64,000 nt of DNA from an uncultured Serinicoccus sp. (GTDB lineage Bacteria; Actinomycetota; Actinomycetes; Actinomycetales; Dermatophilaceae): NCBI RefSeq assembly GCF_947487915.1, contig NZ_CANKYH010000001.1, forward strand, positions 310,001 to 374,000, read 5' to 3'. This document shows, one piece after another, positions 1 through 8,504 of this stretch (position 1 is the stretch's first letter; each line of letters starts with the position of its first letter). The notes under the pieces are model-generated. The model searched no databases, was not told where the DNA came from, and was given only the letters and a program-made list of their open reading frames with translations. The translations under genes were made by a program, and so were the position numbers.

Positions 1-1
1 C

Positions 2-772
2 CCCGAGGCCTGTCGGCTGTCGGACTCCCTGGCCTCCTCGCTGCGCTCCCGGCTACGCCTCGACGGGGCCGACCCCGACCTGCCCGGCCGGTTGCGCGCG
101 CTGCGCCAGCAGGTCGAGCGCATCGCCGACCAGGTCGCGCTCATCCCGGACGCCCGCTCCGGCTCGGCCGCCGGGGCGCACCGCGAGCTCGACCAGCGGC
201 TCACCGACATCACCGACCGGGCCGCCCGCGGCGCGGACGTCGGCGGGCTGCTGGGCCCGCTGGAGTCCCAGGCCGCCACGGTCGAGCGGGACCTCATCGT
301 CGCCGCCTCCGCGCGGGCGCACGCCAAGGCCGACCACGCCCAGGCCACCCGCGAGGTGGCCGAGCTCTCCGCCCGCGGCGAGGCGGTCCGCGCGCTGGCG
401 CACCGGGCCCGCGCCACGGTCACCCCGGCGCCCCGGCTCGGCGTCCCCGACGTCGCGGCGCTGGGCCCGGTGCCCGGCGACCCCGCCGAGCTGACGGCAT
501 ACCGGGAGCGGCTGGAGCGGGTCGAGCGCGCCCTCACCGTCGCCCAGGGCGAGTATGCCGCCGCGCTGGCCCGGCTGGAGGACCTCACCGAGCGCGCGGC
601 CCGGGTCCGGCGGCAGCTGGCGCAGGCCCCGGGCGAGCCCGAGCCGGCCATCGAGGCCCTGGCCGACCAGACCGACGCCCTGCTGGCGACCCGGCCGACC
701 GACCTCACCCGGTTGCAGGCCCTCGTGCAGGCCCAGGAGAGCTTCGCCACCGCGATGGGAGGACGACCGTGA
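2..772 (+). CDS. Coiled-coil protein upstream of pknG, C-terminal part (5' end outside window)
   Basis: The reading frame is open from the left edge of the window, so only the last ~256 codons are present and the start lies upstream. The visible part is rich in Ala, Arg, Glu, Leu and Gln with long charged heptad-like runs, consistent with an extended alpha-helical coiled coil; no enzymatic motif is visible. Its TGA overlaps the GTG start of the PknG-like kinase (GTGA), which indicates translational coupling. In many actinobacteria the gene before pknG encodes GlnX, a membrane protein with a helical extracytoplasmic part that works with GlnH and PknG in amino-acid sensing. A GlnX-like role is inferred from position only; any membrane segments would be upstream of the window. 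Confidence 0.6.
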   Translation, partial: PEACRLSDSLASSLRSRLRLDGADPDLPGRLRALRQQVERIADQVALIPDARSGSAAGAHRELDQRLTDITDRAARGADVGGLLGPLESQAATVERDLIVAASARAHAKADHAQATREVAELSARGEAVRALAHRARATVTPAPRLGVPDVAALGPVPGDPAELTAYRERLERVERALTVAQGEYAAALARLEDLTERAARVRRQLAQAPGEPEPAIEALADQTDALLATRPTDLTRLQALVQAQESFATAMGGRP

Positions 773-3066
773 CCGCGTGCCAGGAGCCGGGGTGCACCGG
801 CCGCTACGAGGACGGCTGGTGCAACGTGTGCGGTGCGCCCGAGCCGCGCCAGGCGCCGATCGAGGCGACCCCGGTGCGGCCGGACCCGGTCCCGGTCGCG
901 GGCACCACCTCCCCCGCCGCCACCGGGGACCACGAAGCCTCCGGGGTCTCCGGGGCCTCCGCGGCGGCGGACCCCGCGCAGCAGTCGGTGCAGGTGGTCG
1001 CCACGCCGGCGCCGGGACAGACGCAGCGGGCCGTGAGCGCGGCCCGGGTGCGGCGCCGGCGCGCCGGGGCGGCCGGTCGCCGCTCCCGCCTGGGTCTCGG
1101 GCTCACGGACGTGCCGGACGTGCCGGTGACCGACCCGACCGAGAAGCTCATGGTCGACCCGCGCGTCCCCGAGGACCGGCGCGTCTGCCCCGTCTGCGGC
1201 GCCGACGTCGGCCGTGCCGCGGGGCAGGCGGAGGGGCGCCAGCAGGGCTTCTGCCCGCAGTGCCGCGCCCCCTACTCCTTCACCCCCAAGCTGGATCCGG
1301 GCGAGCTGGTGGCGGGGCAGTACGAGAACGTCGGTGCCCTCGCCCACGGCGGCATGGGGTGGATCTACCTGGGGCGCGACAAGAACGTCTCGGACCGGTT
1401 CGTCGTGCTCAAGGGGCTGCTCAACACCGGTGACGAGGACGCCCTGGACGCCGCCGTCGCCGAGCAGCAGTTCCTGGCCCAGGTGAAGCATCCGCTCATC
1501 GTCGAGATCTACAACACCGTCCAGCACGACGAGGACGCCTACACCGTCATGGAGCACGTCGGCGGCCGCTCGCTCAAGCAGCTGCTGCAGGACCGGATGG
1601 CGGAGGCGGGCCGCTACGCGCCCTTCCCCGTCGACCAGGCCCTGGCCTACGTCATCGAGGCGCTGCCGGCCTTCACCCACCTGCACGAGCTCGGGCTGCT
1701 CTACTGCGACTTCAAGCCGGACAACCTCATCCACGAGGGCGACGGCATCAAGCTCATCGACCTGGGTGGGGTGCGCCGGCAGGACGACCTGGACTCCCCC
1801 ATCTACGGCACGATCGGCTACCAGGCTCCCGAGGTGGCCGAGGTCGGTCCCTCGGTCGCCTCCGACATCTACACCATCGGCCGCACCCTGTGCGTGCTGA
1901 CCTTCGAGTTCCGCGGCTACCAGAGCGAGTACGTCGACTCCCTGCCCCCGCTGTCCCAGGTCCCGGCCTTCACCGAGCACGACGCCTTCTACCGCGTCGT
2001 CGCGCGGTGCTGCGCCCCGGACCCCAACGACCGCTTCCTGTCCGTGGAGGAGCTGCGCAGCCAGCTCGTGGGGGTGCTGCGCCAGGTCGTGGCGGCCAGC
2101 GGGCCGGGCCGGCCCGCGACCCTCTCGGCGCACAGCCCGGCTTTCGACCCACCGGTCACCACCGGCGAGACCCTGTCGTGGTGGGAGCTGCCCGAGCTGC
2201 AGCGGGACGACACCGACCCCATGCTCGACTGGATCTCGGGGCGGAGCACCAACGACCCGCAGACGACCCACGAGGCGCTGCGCGCGGCCCCCGAGGAGAC
2301 TCCGGAGGTCTTCCTGGCCCGGGCCCGCTCCGGCATCCGGATGGGTCAGCGCAGCTGGGTGGAGGAGTCCGTACGCGGTCTGCTGGCCGAGGACCCGTGG
2401 GACTGGCGGGGCTCGTGGATCCGCGGGCTGTGGGCGCTCTCGCAGGCCGAGGGCGAGCACGTTCGCGAGCGCGCGCAGGAGGCCGGTGGGCACTTCGCCG
2501 CGGTGCGGGACGCCCTGCCGGGCGAGATCGCCCCTCGCATGGCCCTGGCGCTGGCGACCGAGCTGGCCGGTTACGACCAGGCCGCCGAGCTGGACTACGA
2601 GCGGGCGTGGCGCACCGACGCGGCCTACGTCGCCCCCGCCGCCTTCGGTCTGCACCGGGTGCGCCTGGCCCGCGGCGACGTCGACGGTGCCATCGCCGCC
2701 CTCGACTCGGTGCCGGCGAGCAGCCGGGCCCACCCGCGCGCCCGGTGGCTCCGGGCCGAGCTGCTGCGCCGTCGGGGCGGCCTCGCGGACCTGCGCGAGT
2801 CCATGCACTCGGTCACCCGCCTCACCCTCGACCCGCGCCAGCGGGCGCAGTTCAACGCGGTCATCTACGAGCAGGCCCTCGACCAGGTGGGCGAGCACGG
2901 CCCCCAGCCGGACTGGCGGGTGGGTGAGGTCCCGCTCACCCGCGACGCGCTGCAGCGCGCCCTGGAGCGGGAGTACCGCGTCCTCGCCGACTACACCCCC
3001 GACCCGCAGGAGCGGGCCGGGCTCATCGACCGCGCCAACGCGGTCCGCCCCTGGAGCTGGACATGA
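769..3066 (+). CDS. pknG: PknG-like serine/threonine protein kinase with TPR C-terminus
   Basis: This 765-aa soluble kinase has the PknG layout. It starts at a GTG overlapping the previous stop, behind GGAGG. A Cys-rich tag (CxxxxC and CNVCGAP) lies in the first 25 residues, then a disordered Pro/Ala linker. A rubredoxin-like pair (CPVCG near 139, CPQC near 163) precedes the kinase domain. In the kinase domain one sees the Gly-rich HGGMGWIYLG, the lysine in VVLKG, the catalytic YCDFKPDN (about 312) and DLGG in place of DFG. The C-terminal ~300 residues are helical and TPR-like. PknG phosphorylates GarA/OdhI-type FHA proteins to control 2-oxoglutarate and glutamate metabolism; the FHA protein encoded three genes downstream is a possible partner (inference). 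Confidence 0.93.
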   Translation: MTACQEPGCTGRYEDGWCNVCGAPEPRQAPIEATPVRPDPVPVAGTTSPAATGDHEASGVSGASAAADPAQQSVQVVATPAPGQTQRAVSAARVRRRRAGAAGRRSRLGLGLTDVPDVPVTDPTEKLMVDPRVPEDRRVCPVCGADVGRAAGQAEGRQQGFCPQCRAPYSFTPKLDPGELVAGQYENVGALAHGGMGWIYLGRDKNVSDRFVVLKGLLNTGDEDALDAAVAEQQFLAQVKHPLIVEIYNTVQHDEDAYTVMEHVGGRSLKQLLQDRMAEAGRYAPFPVDQALAYVIEALPAFTHLHELGLLYCDFKPDNLIHEGDGIKLIDLGGVRRQDDLDSPIYGTIGYQAPEVAEVGPSVASDIYTIGRTLCVLTFEFRGYQSEYVDSLPPLSQVPAFTEHDAFYRVVARCCAPDPNDRFLSVEELRSQLVGVLRQVVAASGPGRPATLSAHSPAFDPPVTTGETLSWWELPELQRDDTDPMLDWISGRSTNDPQTTHEALRAAPEETPEVFLARARSGIRMGQRSWVEESVRGLLAEDPWDWRGSWIRGLWALSQAEGEHVRERAQEAGGHFAAVRDALPGEIAPRMALALATELAGYDQAAELDYERAWRTDAAYVAPAAFGLHRVRLARGDVDGAIAALDSVPASSRAHPRARWLRAELLRRRGGLADLRESMHSVTRLTLDPRQRAQFNAVIYEQALDQVGEHGPQPDWRVGEVPLTRDALQRALEREYRVLADYTPDPQERAGLIDRANAVRPWSWT

Positions 3067-4232
3067 GCGACCCGACCACCGCCCCGTTGCCGGACGACCC
3101 CACCGCACCGATCCCCGCACCCGGGTCCGGCGGCAGCAAGGAGTCCGCCCCGCGGCCCGAGCAGCCGGAGGCCGAGCCCGCCGAGCCCGGTGCCGAACCC
3201 GCCGCCGCCCAGCCCGTTTCCACGCCCGTCGAGCCCGGTGCGCAGGAGGAGGAGCCGGAGCCGTTCAGCGACGGCCCTCCCCCGCTGCCGGAGCCGATGC
3301 TGGTGCTGGACGGTGCGCTTCCCCCGGCCGCGGCGTCCGCGCCCGCGCCGGAGGTCGACCACGGCACCTGCGCCTCCTGCGGCGGCGGCTTCGACGAGGA
3401 GGGGTGGTGCACGCAGTGCGGGGAGCGCCGCCCCGACCCGCGCCACCACGTCACGTCCGCGCCCTCGGCGTCGGTGGCCGGGGTGTGCGACCGGGGCCGG
3501 CGGCACCGCGACAACGAGGACGCGATGGCGCTGTGGGGAGACGACGGCCAGCCAGGTCGGGCCGTGCTGGTCGTCTGCGACGGGGTCTCCAGCGCCCCTC
3601 GCTCGGCCGAGGCGAGCCTGGCGGCCGCGGAGGCCGCGCTCGAGCAGCTGCGCGGCCCCGGTGACCCCGAGGAGCGGCACGACCGGGCGGCGCGGGCCGC
3701 TGCTGACGCCGTGGCCGCGGTGGCCGGCGAGAGCCACCGCGACTCGCCGTCGTGCACCTACGTCAGTGCCGTGGTCGAGGACGGCCGCGCCAGCATCGCC
3801 TCGATCGGGGACAGCCGGGCCTACTGGCTGCCCGACGACGGGGAGCCGCAGCGGCTCACCAGCGACGACTCGATGGCCGAGGAGCAGGTACGCGCCGGCA
3901 TACCCCGGGCCGAGGCCGAGGCGGGCCCGCTGGCGCACACCATCACCCGGTGGCTGGGGCCGGACTCCCCCGACCACCGGCCCGGCACCACGGCGCACGA
4001 CGTCGCCGCCCCCGGCTGGCTGCTGCTCGCCAGCGACGGCCTGTGGAACTACGCCTCCGACCCGGCCGACCTCGCCGCCGTGGTCCGCTCGGTCGGCGCG
4101 CGGGTCGGCCACTCCCCCGCGCCGCTGGCCCAGGGCCTGGTGGACTGGGCCAACGAGCAGGGCGGCGCCGACAACATCACGGTCGCCCTCGCCCGCTGCG
4201 GGGACGCGAGGCAGGATGGGACCCATGGCTGA
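3063..4232 (+). CDS. PP2C-family serine/threonine phosphatase
   Basis: This 389-aa protein starts at an ATG sharing four bases with the pknG stop (ATGA). The first ~95 residues are Pro/Glu/Ala-rich and probably disordered. Then comes a short zinc-ribbon-like tag (CASCGGGF...WCTQCGER). The PP2C domain follows, with the RHRDNEDA motif, the metal-binding VVCDGVSSAP (about 169), GDSRAYWL, ASDGLWN (about 323) and GADNITVAL (about 369). These Asp residues bind the two Mn/Mg ions of PPM phosphatases. Context implies that it reverses phosphorylation by the coupled kinase. It overlaps the VWA gene by 8 bp. Confidence 0.92.
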   Translation: MSDPTTAPLPDDPTAPIPAPGSGGSKESAPRPEQPEAEPAEPGAEPAAAQPVSTPVEPGAQEEEPEPFSDGPPPLPEPMLVLDGALPPAAASAPAPEVDHGTCASCGGGFDEEGWCTQCGERRPDPRHHVTSAPSASVAGVCDRGRRHRDNEDAMALWGDDGQPGRAVLVVCDGVSSAPRSAEASLAAAEAALEQLRGPGDPEERHDRAARAAADAVAAVAGESHRDSPSCTYVSAVVEDGRASIASIGDSRAYWLPDDGEPQRLTSDDSMAEEQVRAGIPRAEAEAGPLAHTITRWLGPDSPDHRPGTTAHDVAAPGWLLLASDGLWNYASDPADLAAVVRSVGARVGHSPAPLAQGLVDWANEQGGADNITVALARCGDARQDGTHG

Positions 4233-5529
4233 GTTCACCTCGACCGTCCACCAGAACGAGTTCCTGCCCGACGGGGGCACCGACGTGCACGCGATCGTCT
4301 CGGTCACCTGCTCCGGGGCCGGAGAGGTGGTCGCCTGGGGCGGCGCGGGAGCCCCGGGCGGTTCCGGCGGCGACGCCGGCGAGGTCATCATCGTCGACGT
4401 CTCGGGATCGATGGACGTCCAGGGGGTGCAGGCGGCGGCGTATGCCGCGTCCGCCGCGCTCGACGAGATCGTGGACGGCGTGTGGTTCGCCATCGTGGCG
4501 GGCAACCACGAGGCGGCGCTGTGCTACCCCACCGGCACCTCGGCCGCGATGGCCCGGATGTCGGCCCAGACCCGGCTGGAGGCCAAGCGGTCGCTGCAGC
4601 GACTGGCCCCGGGCGGGGGGACGGCGATGGGCCGCTGGCTGCTGGCGGCCGGCCAGCTGTTCGCCACGGTGCCCTCGCTGTCCAAGCGGCACGCGATCCT
4701 GCTGACCGACGGCGCCAACCAGCACGAGACCCCGCAGGAGCTGAGCTGGGCGCTGGACCAGGTGCGGGGCCGGTTCCAGGTCGACTGCCGCGGGCTCGGT
4801 GCCGCCTGGCAGGTGGCCGAGGTCCGCCGCATCGCCGAGACGCTGCTGGGCAGCGTCGACCTCATCCGCACCTGGGACGGGCTCAGCGAGGACTTCGCCG
4901 CGCTCATGGCGTCCTCGATGGGCAAGGGGGTCAGCGACGCGCAGCTGCGCGTGTGGGCGCCCCAGGGTGCCGAGGTGCTCTTCGTCAAGCAGGTCAGCCC
5001 CACGCTGGAGGACCTCTCCGGTCGTCGGGTCGAGGTCAACGCGCTCACCGGGGGCTACGACACCGGCGCCTGGGGCGACGAGACCCGCGACTACCACGTC
5101 GCGGTGCGGCTGGCGCCCAAGGCGGTCGGCCAGGAGCAGCTCGCCTCGCGCGTGCAGCTCGTCGTGGGCGGCGAGGTCCGCACGCAGGGTCTGGTCAAGG
5201 CGGCCTGGTCGGCGGACGACGTGCTGACGGCTCAGATCAGCCCGGAGGTCGCGCACTACACCGGCCAGACCGAGCTGGCCTCGGCGATCCAGGAGGGGCT
5301 GCGCGCCAAGGCCCTGGGCGACGACGTGACCGCCACGTCCCGGCTGGGCCGCGCGGTGCAGCTGGCCCGGGAGACCGGTGACGACGGCGCCACGTCGCGC
5401 CTGTCGCGGGTCGTCGACATCGACGACGCCGCGACCGGCCGGGTGCGGCTGCGCCGACACGTCGACAAGCTCGACGAGATGGAGCTGGACACCGCCTCCA
5501 CCAAGACGACCCGGGTGCGGCCCGGCTGA
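4225..5529 (+). CDS. VWA-domain protein of the PknG operon
   Basis: This 434-aa protein contains a von Willebrand factor A domain. The MIDAS motif IIVDVSGSMD (DxSxS) is at about residues 56-65, followed by hydrophobic strand-helix alternation typical of the fold. The ATG at 4225 is preferred because it overlaps the phosphatase stop by 8 bp; the frame is also open far upstream inside the phosphatase gene, but that extension is Arg/Pro-rich shadow sequence. No signal peptide or membrane segment is visible, so it is probably cytosolic. VWA domains usually mediate metal-dependent protein-protein contacts; here it may scaffold the kinase, phosphatase and FHA proteins (inference from operon structure). 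The stop overlaps the next ATG by one base. Confidence 0.9.
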   Translation: MAEFTSTVHQNEFLPDGGTDVHAIVSVTCSGAGEVVAWGGAGAPGGSGGDAGEVIIVDVSGSMDVQGVQAAAYAASAALDEIVDGVWFAIVAGNHEAALCYPTGTSAAMARMSAQTRLEAKRSLQRLAPGGGTAMGRWLLAAGQLFATVPSLSKRHAILLTDGANQHETPQELSWALDQVRGRFQVDCRGLGAAWQVAEVRRIAETLLGSVDLIRTWDGLSEDFAALMASSMGKGVSDAQLRVWAPQGAEVLFVKQVSPTLEDLSGRRVEVNALTGGYDTGAWGDETRDYHVAVRLAPKAVGQEQLASRVQLVVGGEVRTQGLVKAAWSADDVLTAQISPEVAHYTGQTELASAIQEGLRAKALGDDVTATSRLGRAVQLARETGDDGATSRLSRVVDIDDAATGRVRLRRHVDKLDEMELDTASTKTTRVRPG

Positions 5530-6557
5530 TGGTGAGGTGCCCCGAGGGCCACGAGAGCGAGGCCACCGACTACTGCGACACCTGCGGCGCACCCATCGGC
5601 GCCGCCCCGGCGGGTCCGGTCGGCCCGTCCGCGGCGGCCGGTGCCGCTGGGGAGGCACGACCGGAGGCGGGCGGGTCGGTCCTCGACCTCGACGAGCCGG
5701 TCGTGCAGACGCAGTCCTGCCCGCACTGCGGCGGCGTCAACGTCGCTGACGCCCTCTTCTGCGAGTCGTGCGGCTACGACTTCACCACGGGTGCCCTCCC
5801 GCTGGGTGCCGGGCCGGAGGAGCCCGAGGAGGCCGAGGAGGGACCGGTCGTCGAGCCCGACGCACCCGAGCCGGACCCCGACGCCGACCCTGACACACCC
5901 GAGCCGGACCCCGTCGCACCCGAGCCGGACCCCGCCGCCGACCCCCACCCACCTGAGCCCGACCCCGACACACCCGAGCCCGTCGCCGAGCCCGTCGCAC
6001 CCGAGCCCGTCGCACCCGAGCCCGAGCCCGAGCCGGAGCCGCAGGCACCCGCCGCGGCACCCGTGACGGCCCCGACACCTGCGGAGCCTGGCTCGGCCGC
6101 GCACGCTCGGCCACGGCATACCCCGCCCTCGCGCGACCTCGCGGACACCTGGGTGGTGGAGGTCTGGGTCGACCCCGACTGGTATGCCGTGCAGCAGACC
6201 GTGGAGGCGTGCCCCAGCGCCGGGGTCCCGGACGTCGTGGTCGTGCGGCGCAGCGTCGTCATGGTCGGTCGGCCCTCGGGGAGCCTCGGCGTGCGCCCGG
6301 AGGTCGACGCGGGCGCCGACAGCGCCGTCTCGCGGCGGCACGCCCAGCTGACCAGCGACGGGACCCGGTGGTGGATCGAGGACCTCGGCAGCAGCAACGG
6401 CACCTACGTCGGGGTCGTGGGCGAGCCGCTGCCGACGCAGGCCCTGACGCCCGGCCAGCGGGTCGAGATCGACCGCGACGACCGCATCTACGTCGGGGCC
6501 TGGACCCGGCTGGTGCTCCGGCAGGCGACGGCGTCCGAGCGAGCCGGTCAGGGCTGA
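5529..6557 (+). CDS. FHA-domain protein with N-terminal zinc ribbons and acidic proline-rich linker
   Basis: This 342-aa protein starts with a Cys-rich tag (CPEGHESEATDYCDTCGAP), then a second zinc ribbon (CPHCGG...FCESCGYDF). A long linker made of EPDP/APEP-type repeats follows (nt about 5850-6060). The FHA domain is at about residues 235-335, with the classical VGRPSG, SRRHAQL and SSNGTYVG motifs that bind phosphothreonine. It resembles actinobacterial GarA/FHA signal adaptors but has a much longer N-terminus. It is the last gene of the coupled kinase-phosphatase-VWA-FHA operon and is the natural phospho-reader of that module (inference). No phospho-acceptor site was identified with certainty. 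Confidence 0.9.
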   Translation: MVRCPEGHESEATDYCDTCGAPIGAAPAGPVGPSAAAGAAGEARPEAGGSVLDLDEPVVQTQSCPHCGGVNVADALFCESCGYDFTTGALPLGAGPEEPEEAEEGPVVEPDAPEPDPDADPDTPEPDPVAPEPDPAADPHPPEPDPDTPEPVAEPVAPEPVAPEPEPEPEPQAPAAAPVTAPTPAEPGSAAHARPRHTPPSRDLADTWVVEVWVDPDWYAVQQTVEACPSAGVPDVVVVRRSVVMVGRPSGSLGVRPEVDAGADSAVSRRHAQLTSDGTRWWIEDLGSSNGTYVGVVGEPLPTQALTPGQRVEIDRDDRIYVGAWTRLVLRQATASERAGQG

Positions 6558-6607
6558 CCGGCAGGTCGGCGGCGTGCCGCACCCTGCGTCCGGGCCACCG
6601 GTGGACC

Positions 6608-6613
6608 TAGAGT
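6608..6613 (+). promoter_or_regulatory. Candidate -10 element of a leaderless promoter (TAGAGT)
   Basis: TAGAGT matches the actinobacterial -10 pattern TANNNT and ends 7 nt before the ATG at 6621. That spacing puts transcription start at or very near the start codon, as in leaderless mRNAs. No Shine-Dalgarno sequence is present before this ATG, which fits. Confidence 0.45.
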
Positions 6614-6620
6614 CGTCCCC

Positions 6621-7550
<930 letters not shown>

Positions 7551-7594
7551 CGCCGGGGCCGGGAGGACCCCGGGCCCGCCCGGTGTGCTTCGGG

Positions 7595-7642
7595 CCCGCG
7601 GTGAACGCGACGTCGGCGCCCGCGGTGAACGCGACGTCGGCG
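7595..7642. repeat. Perfect 24-bp tandem duplication upstream of the 7664 gene
   Basis: The 24-bp unit starting CCCGCGGTGAACGCGACGTC occurs twice head to tail (7595-7618 and 7619-7642) with no mismatch. Each unit contains the palindrome GACGTC. The pair ends 9 bp before the candidate -10 box of the next gene, a typical operator position. It could also be a neutral slippage duplication. Confidence 0.8.
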
Positions 7643-7651
7643 CGCGGCGGA

Positions 7652-7657
7652 TATGGT
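7652..7657 (+). promoter_or_regulatory. Candidate -10 element (TATGGT) of a leaderless promoter
   Basis: TATGGT fits TANNNT and ends 6 nt before the ATG at 7664, giving a leaderless or near-leaderless transcript. The arrangement is the same as for the paralogous gene at 6621. The 24-bp tandem repeat lies immediately upstream, across the -35 region. Confidence 0.4.
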
Positions 7658-7663
7658 CGTGCC

Positions 7664-8401
7664 ATGAGCTACGGAAACCCTCCGGCACCGCGACGCAGCG
7701 GTCTGACCACGGCCGGCAAGTGGATGTTCATCATCGGCCTCGTCCTGTCGGTGATCGTCGGGATCGGCGTCGCCTGGGGCGGGGTGCAGGGCGCCCGGAT
7801 GTTCAGCGACTTCCAGGAGGGCGGGACGCCGATGGACGGCGGCCAGGCGACGGTCTCCATGGAGGAGGGCGACCTGCGGCTGGTGACCGCCGAGGGGAGC
7901 CAGACCCCGACGTGCACGGTGACCGGGCCGGACGGCACCGAGTCGGCGCTCACCCAGGACAGCACCTTCGACACCGGTGACCAGCAGGTCGACGCTCAGG
8001 TGGTGGGGACCTACCAGGCCACCGCGACCGGGGAGCACACCTTCACCTGCGAGGGCGGCACCACCTCGCTGTCCCCGAGCATCAGCATCGGGGCCACCAT
8101 CGGGCTCGCGGTCGCGGGTCTGGGCATCCTGGCGCTGATCCCGCTGCTGCTGCTCACCGGCATCGGGCTCATCCTGTGGCTCGTCGGCCGCAGCAGGGAC
8201 CGCAAGGCCGCCGACGGGCCGCCCGGGGGCTACGGCTACGGCCACGGCAACAGCAATGCCTACCCGCAGCAGGGCTACGGCCAGCCGCAGGACAGCGGCT
8301 ACCCACAGGCACCCGGGCAGGGGTACGGCCAGCAGTACGGCCAGGGGTCGCCCCCGCGGCCGCCCGGGCAGGACCCGACCGACCCCTACCGCCGGGACTG
8401 A
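7664..8401 (+). CDS. Membrane protein, paralogue of the 6621-7550 product
   Basis: This 245-aa protein of unknown function has two membrane segments (about 17-40 and 145-180). Between them is an extracytoplasmic domain with two Cys (PTCTVTGPDG, HTFTCEGG). The C-terminal tail is cytoplasmic and rich in Gly, Tyr, Gln and Pro (repeated QQGYGQPQ-like units), a low-complexity composition seen in proteins that self-associate. The frame is open further upstream to 7547, but that stretch is the tandem repeat region, and ATG 7664 fits the leaderless promoter. The central domain resembles that of the preceding gene, suggesting local duplication followed by tail divergence. Confidence 0.75.
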   Translation: MSYGNPPAPRRSGLTTAGKWMFIIGLVLSVIVGIGVAWGGVQGARMFSDFQEGGTPMDGGQATVSMEEGDLRLVTAEGSQTPTCTVTGPDGTESALTQDSTFDTGDQQVDAQVVGTYQATATGEHTFTCEGGTTSLSPSISIGATIGLAVAGLGILALIPLLLLTGIGLILWLVGRSRDRKAADGPPGGYGYGHGNSNAYPQQGYGQPQDSGYPQAPGQGYGQQYGQGSPPRPPGQDPTDPYRRD

Positions 8402-8504
8402 GCGGGCGACCGGTCGCCGCGGTCGCCGCGGCCGCCACCGGTTGACGGCGACGGGAGCGCGGACGAGAGTGGCGGCATACCCCACGAGGACAGGGAGCCC
8501 CACC

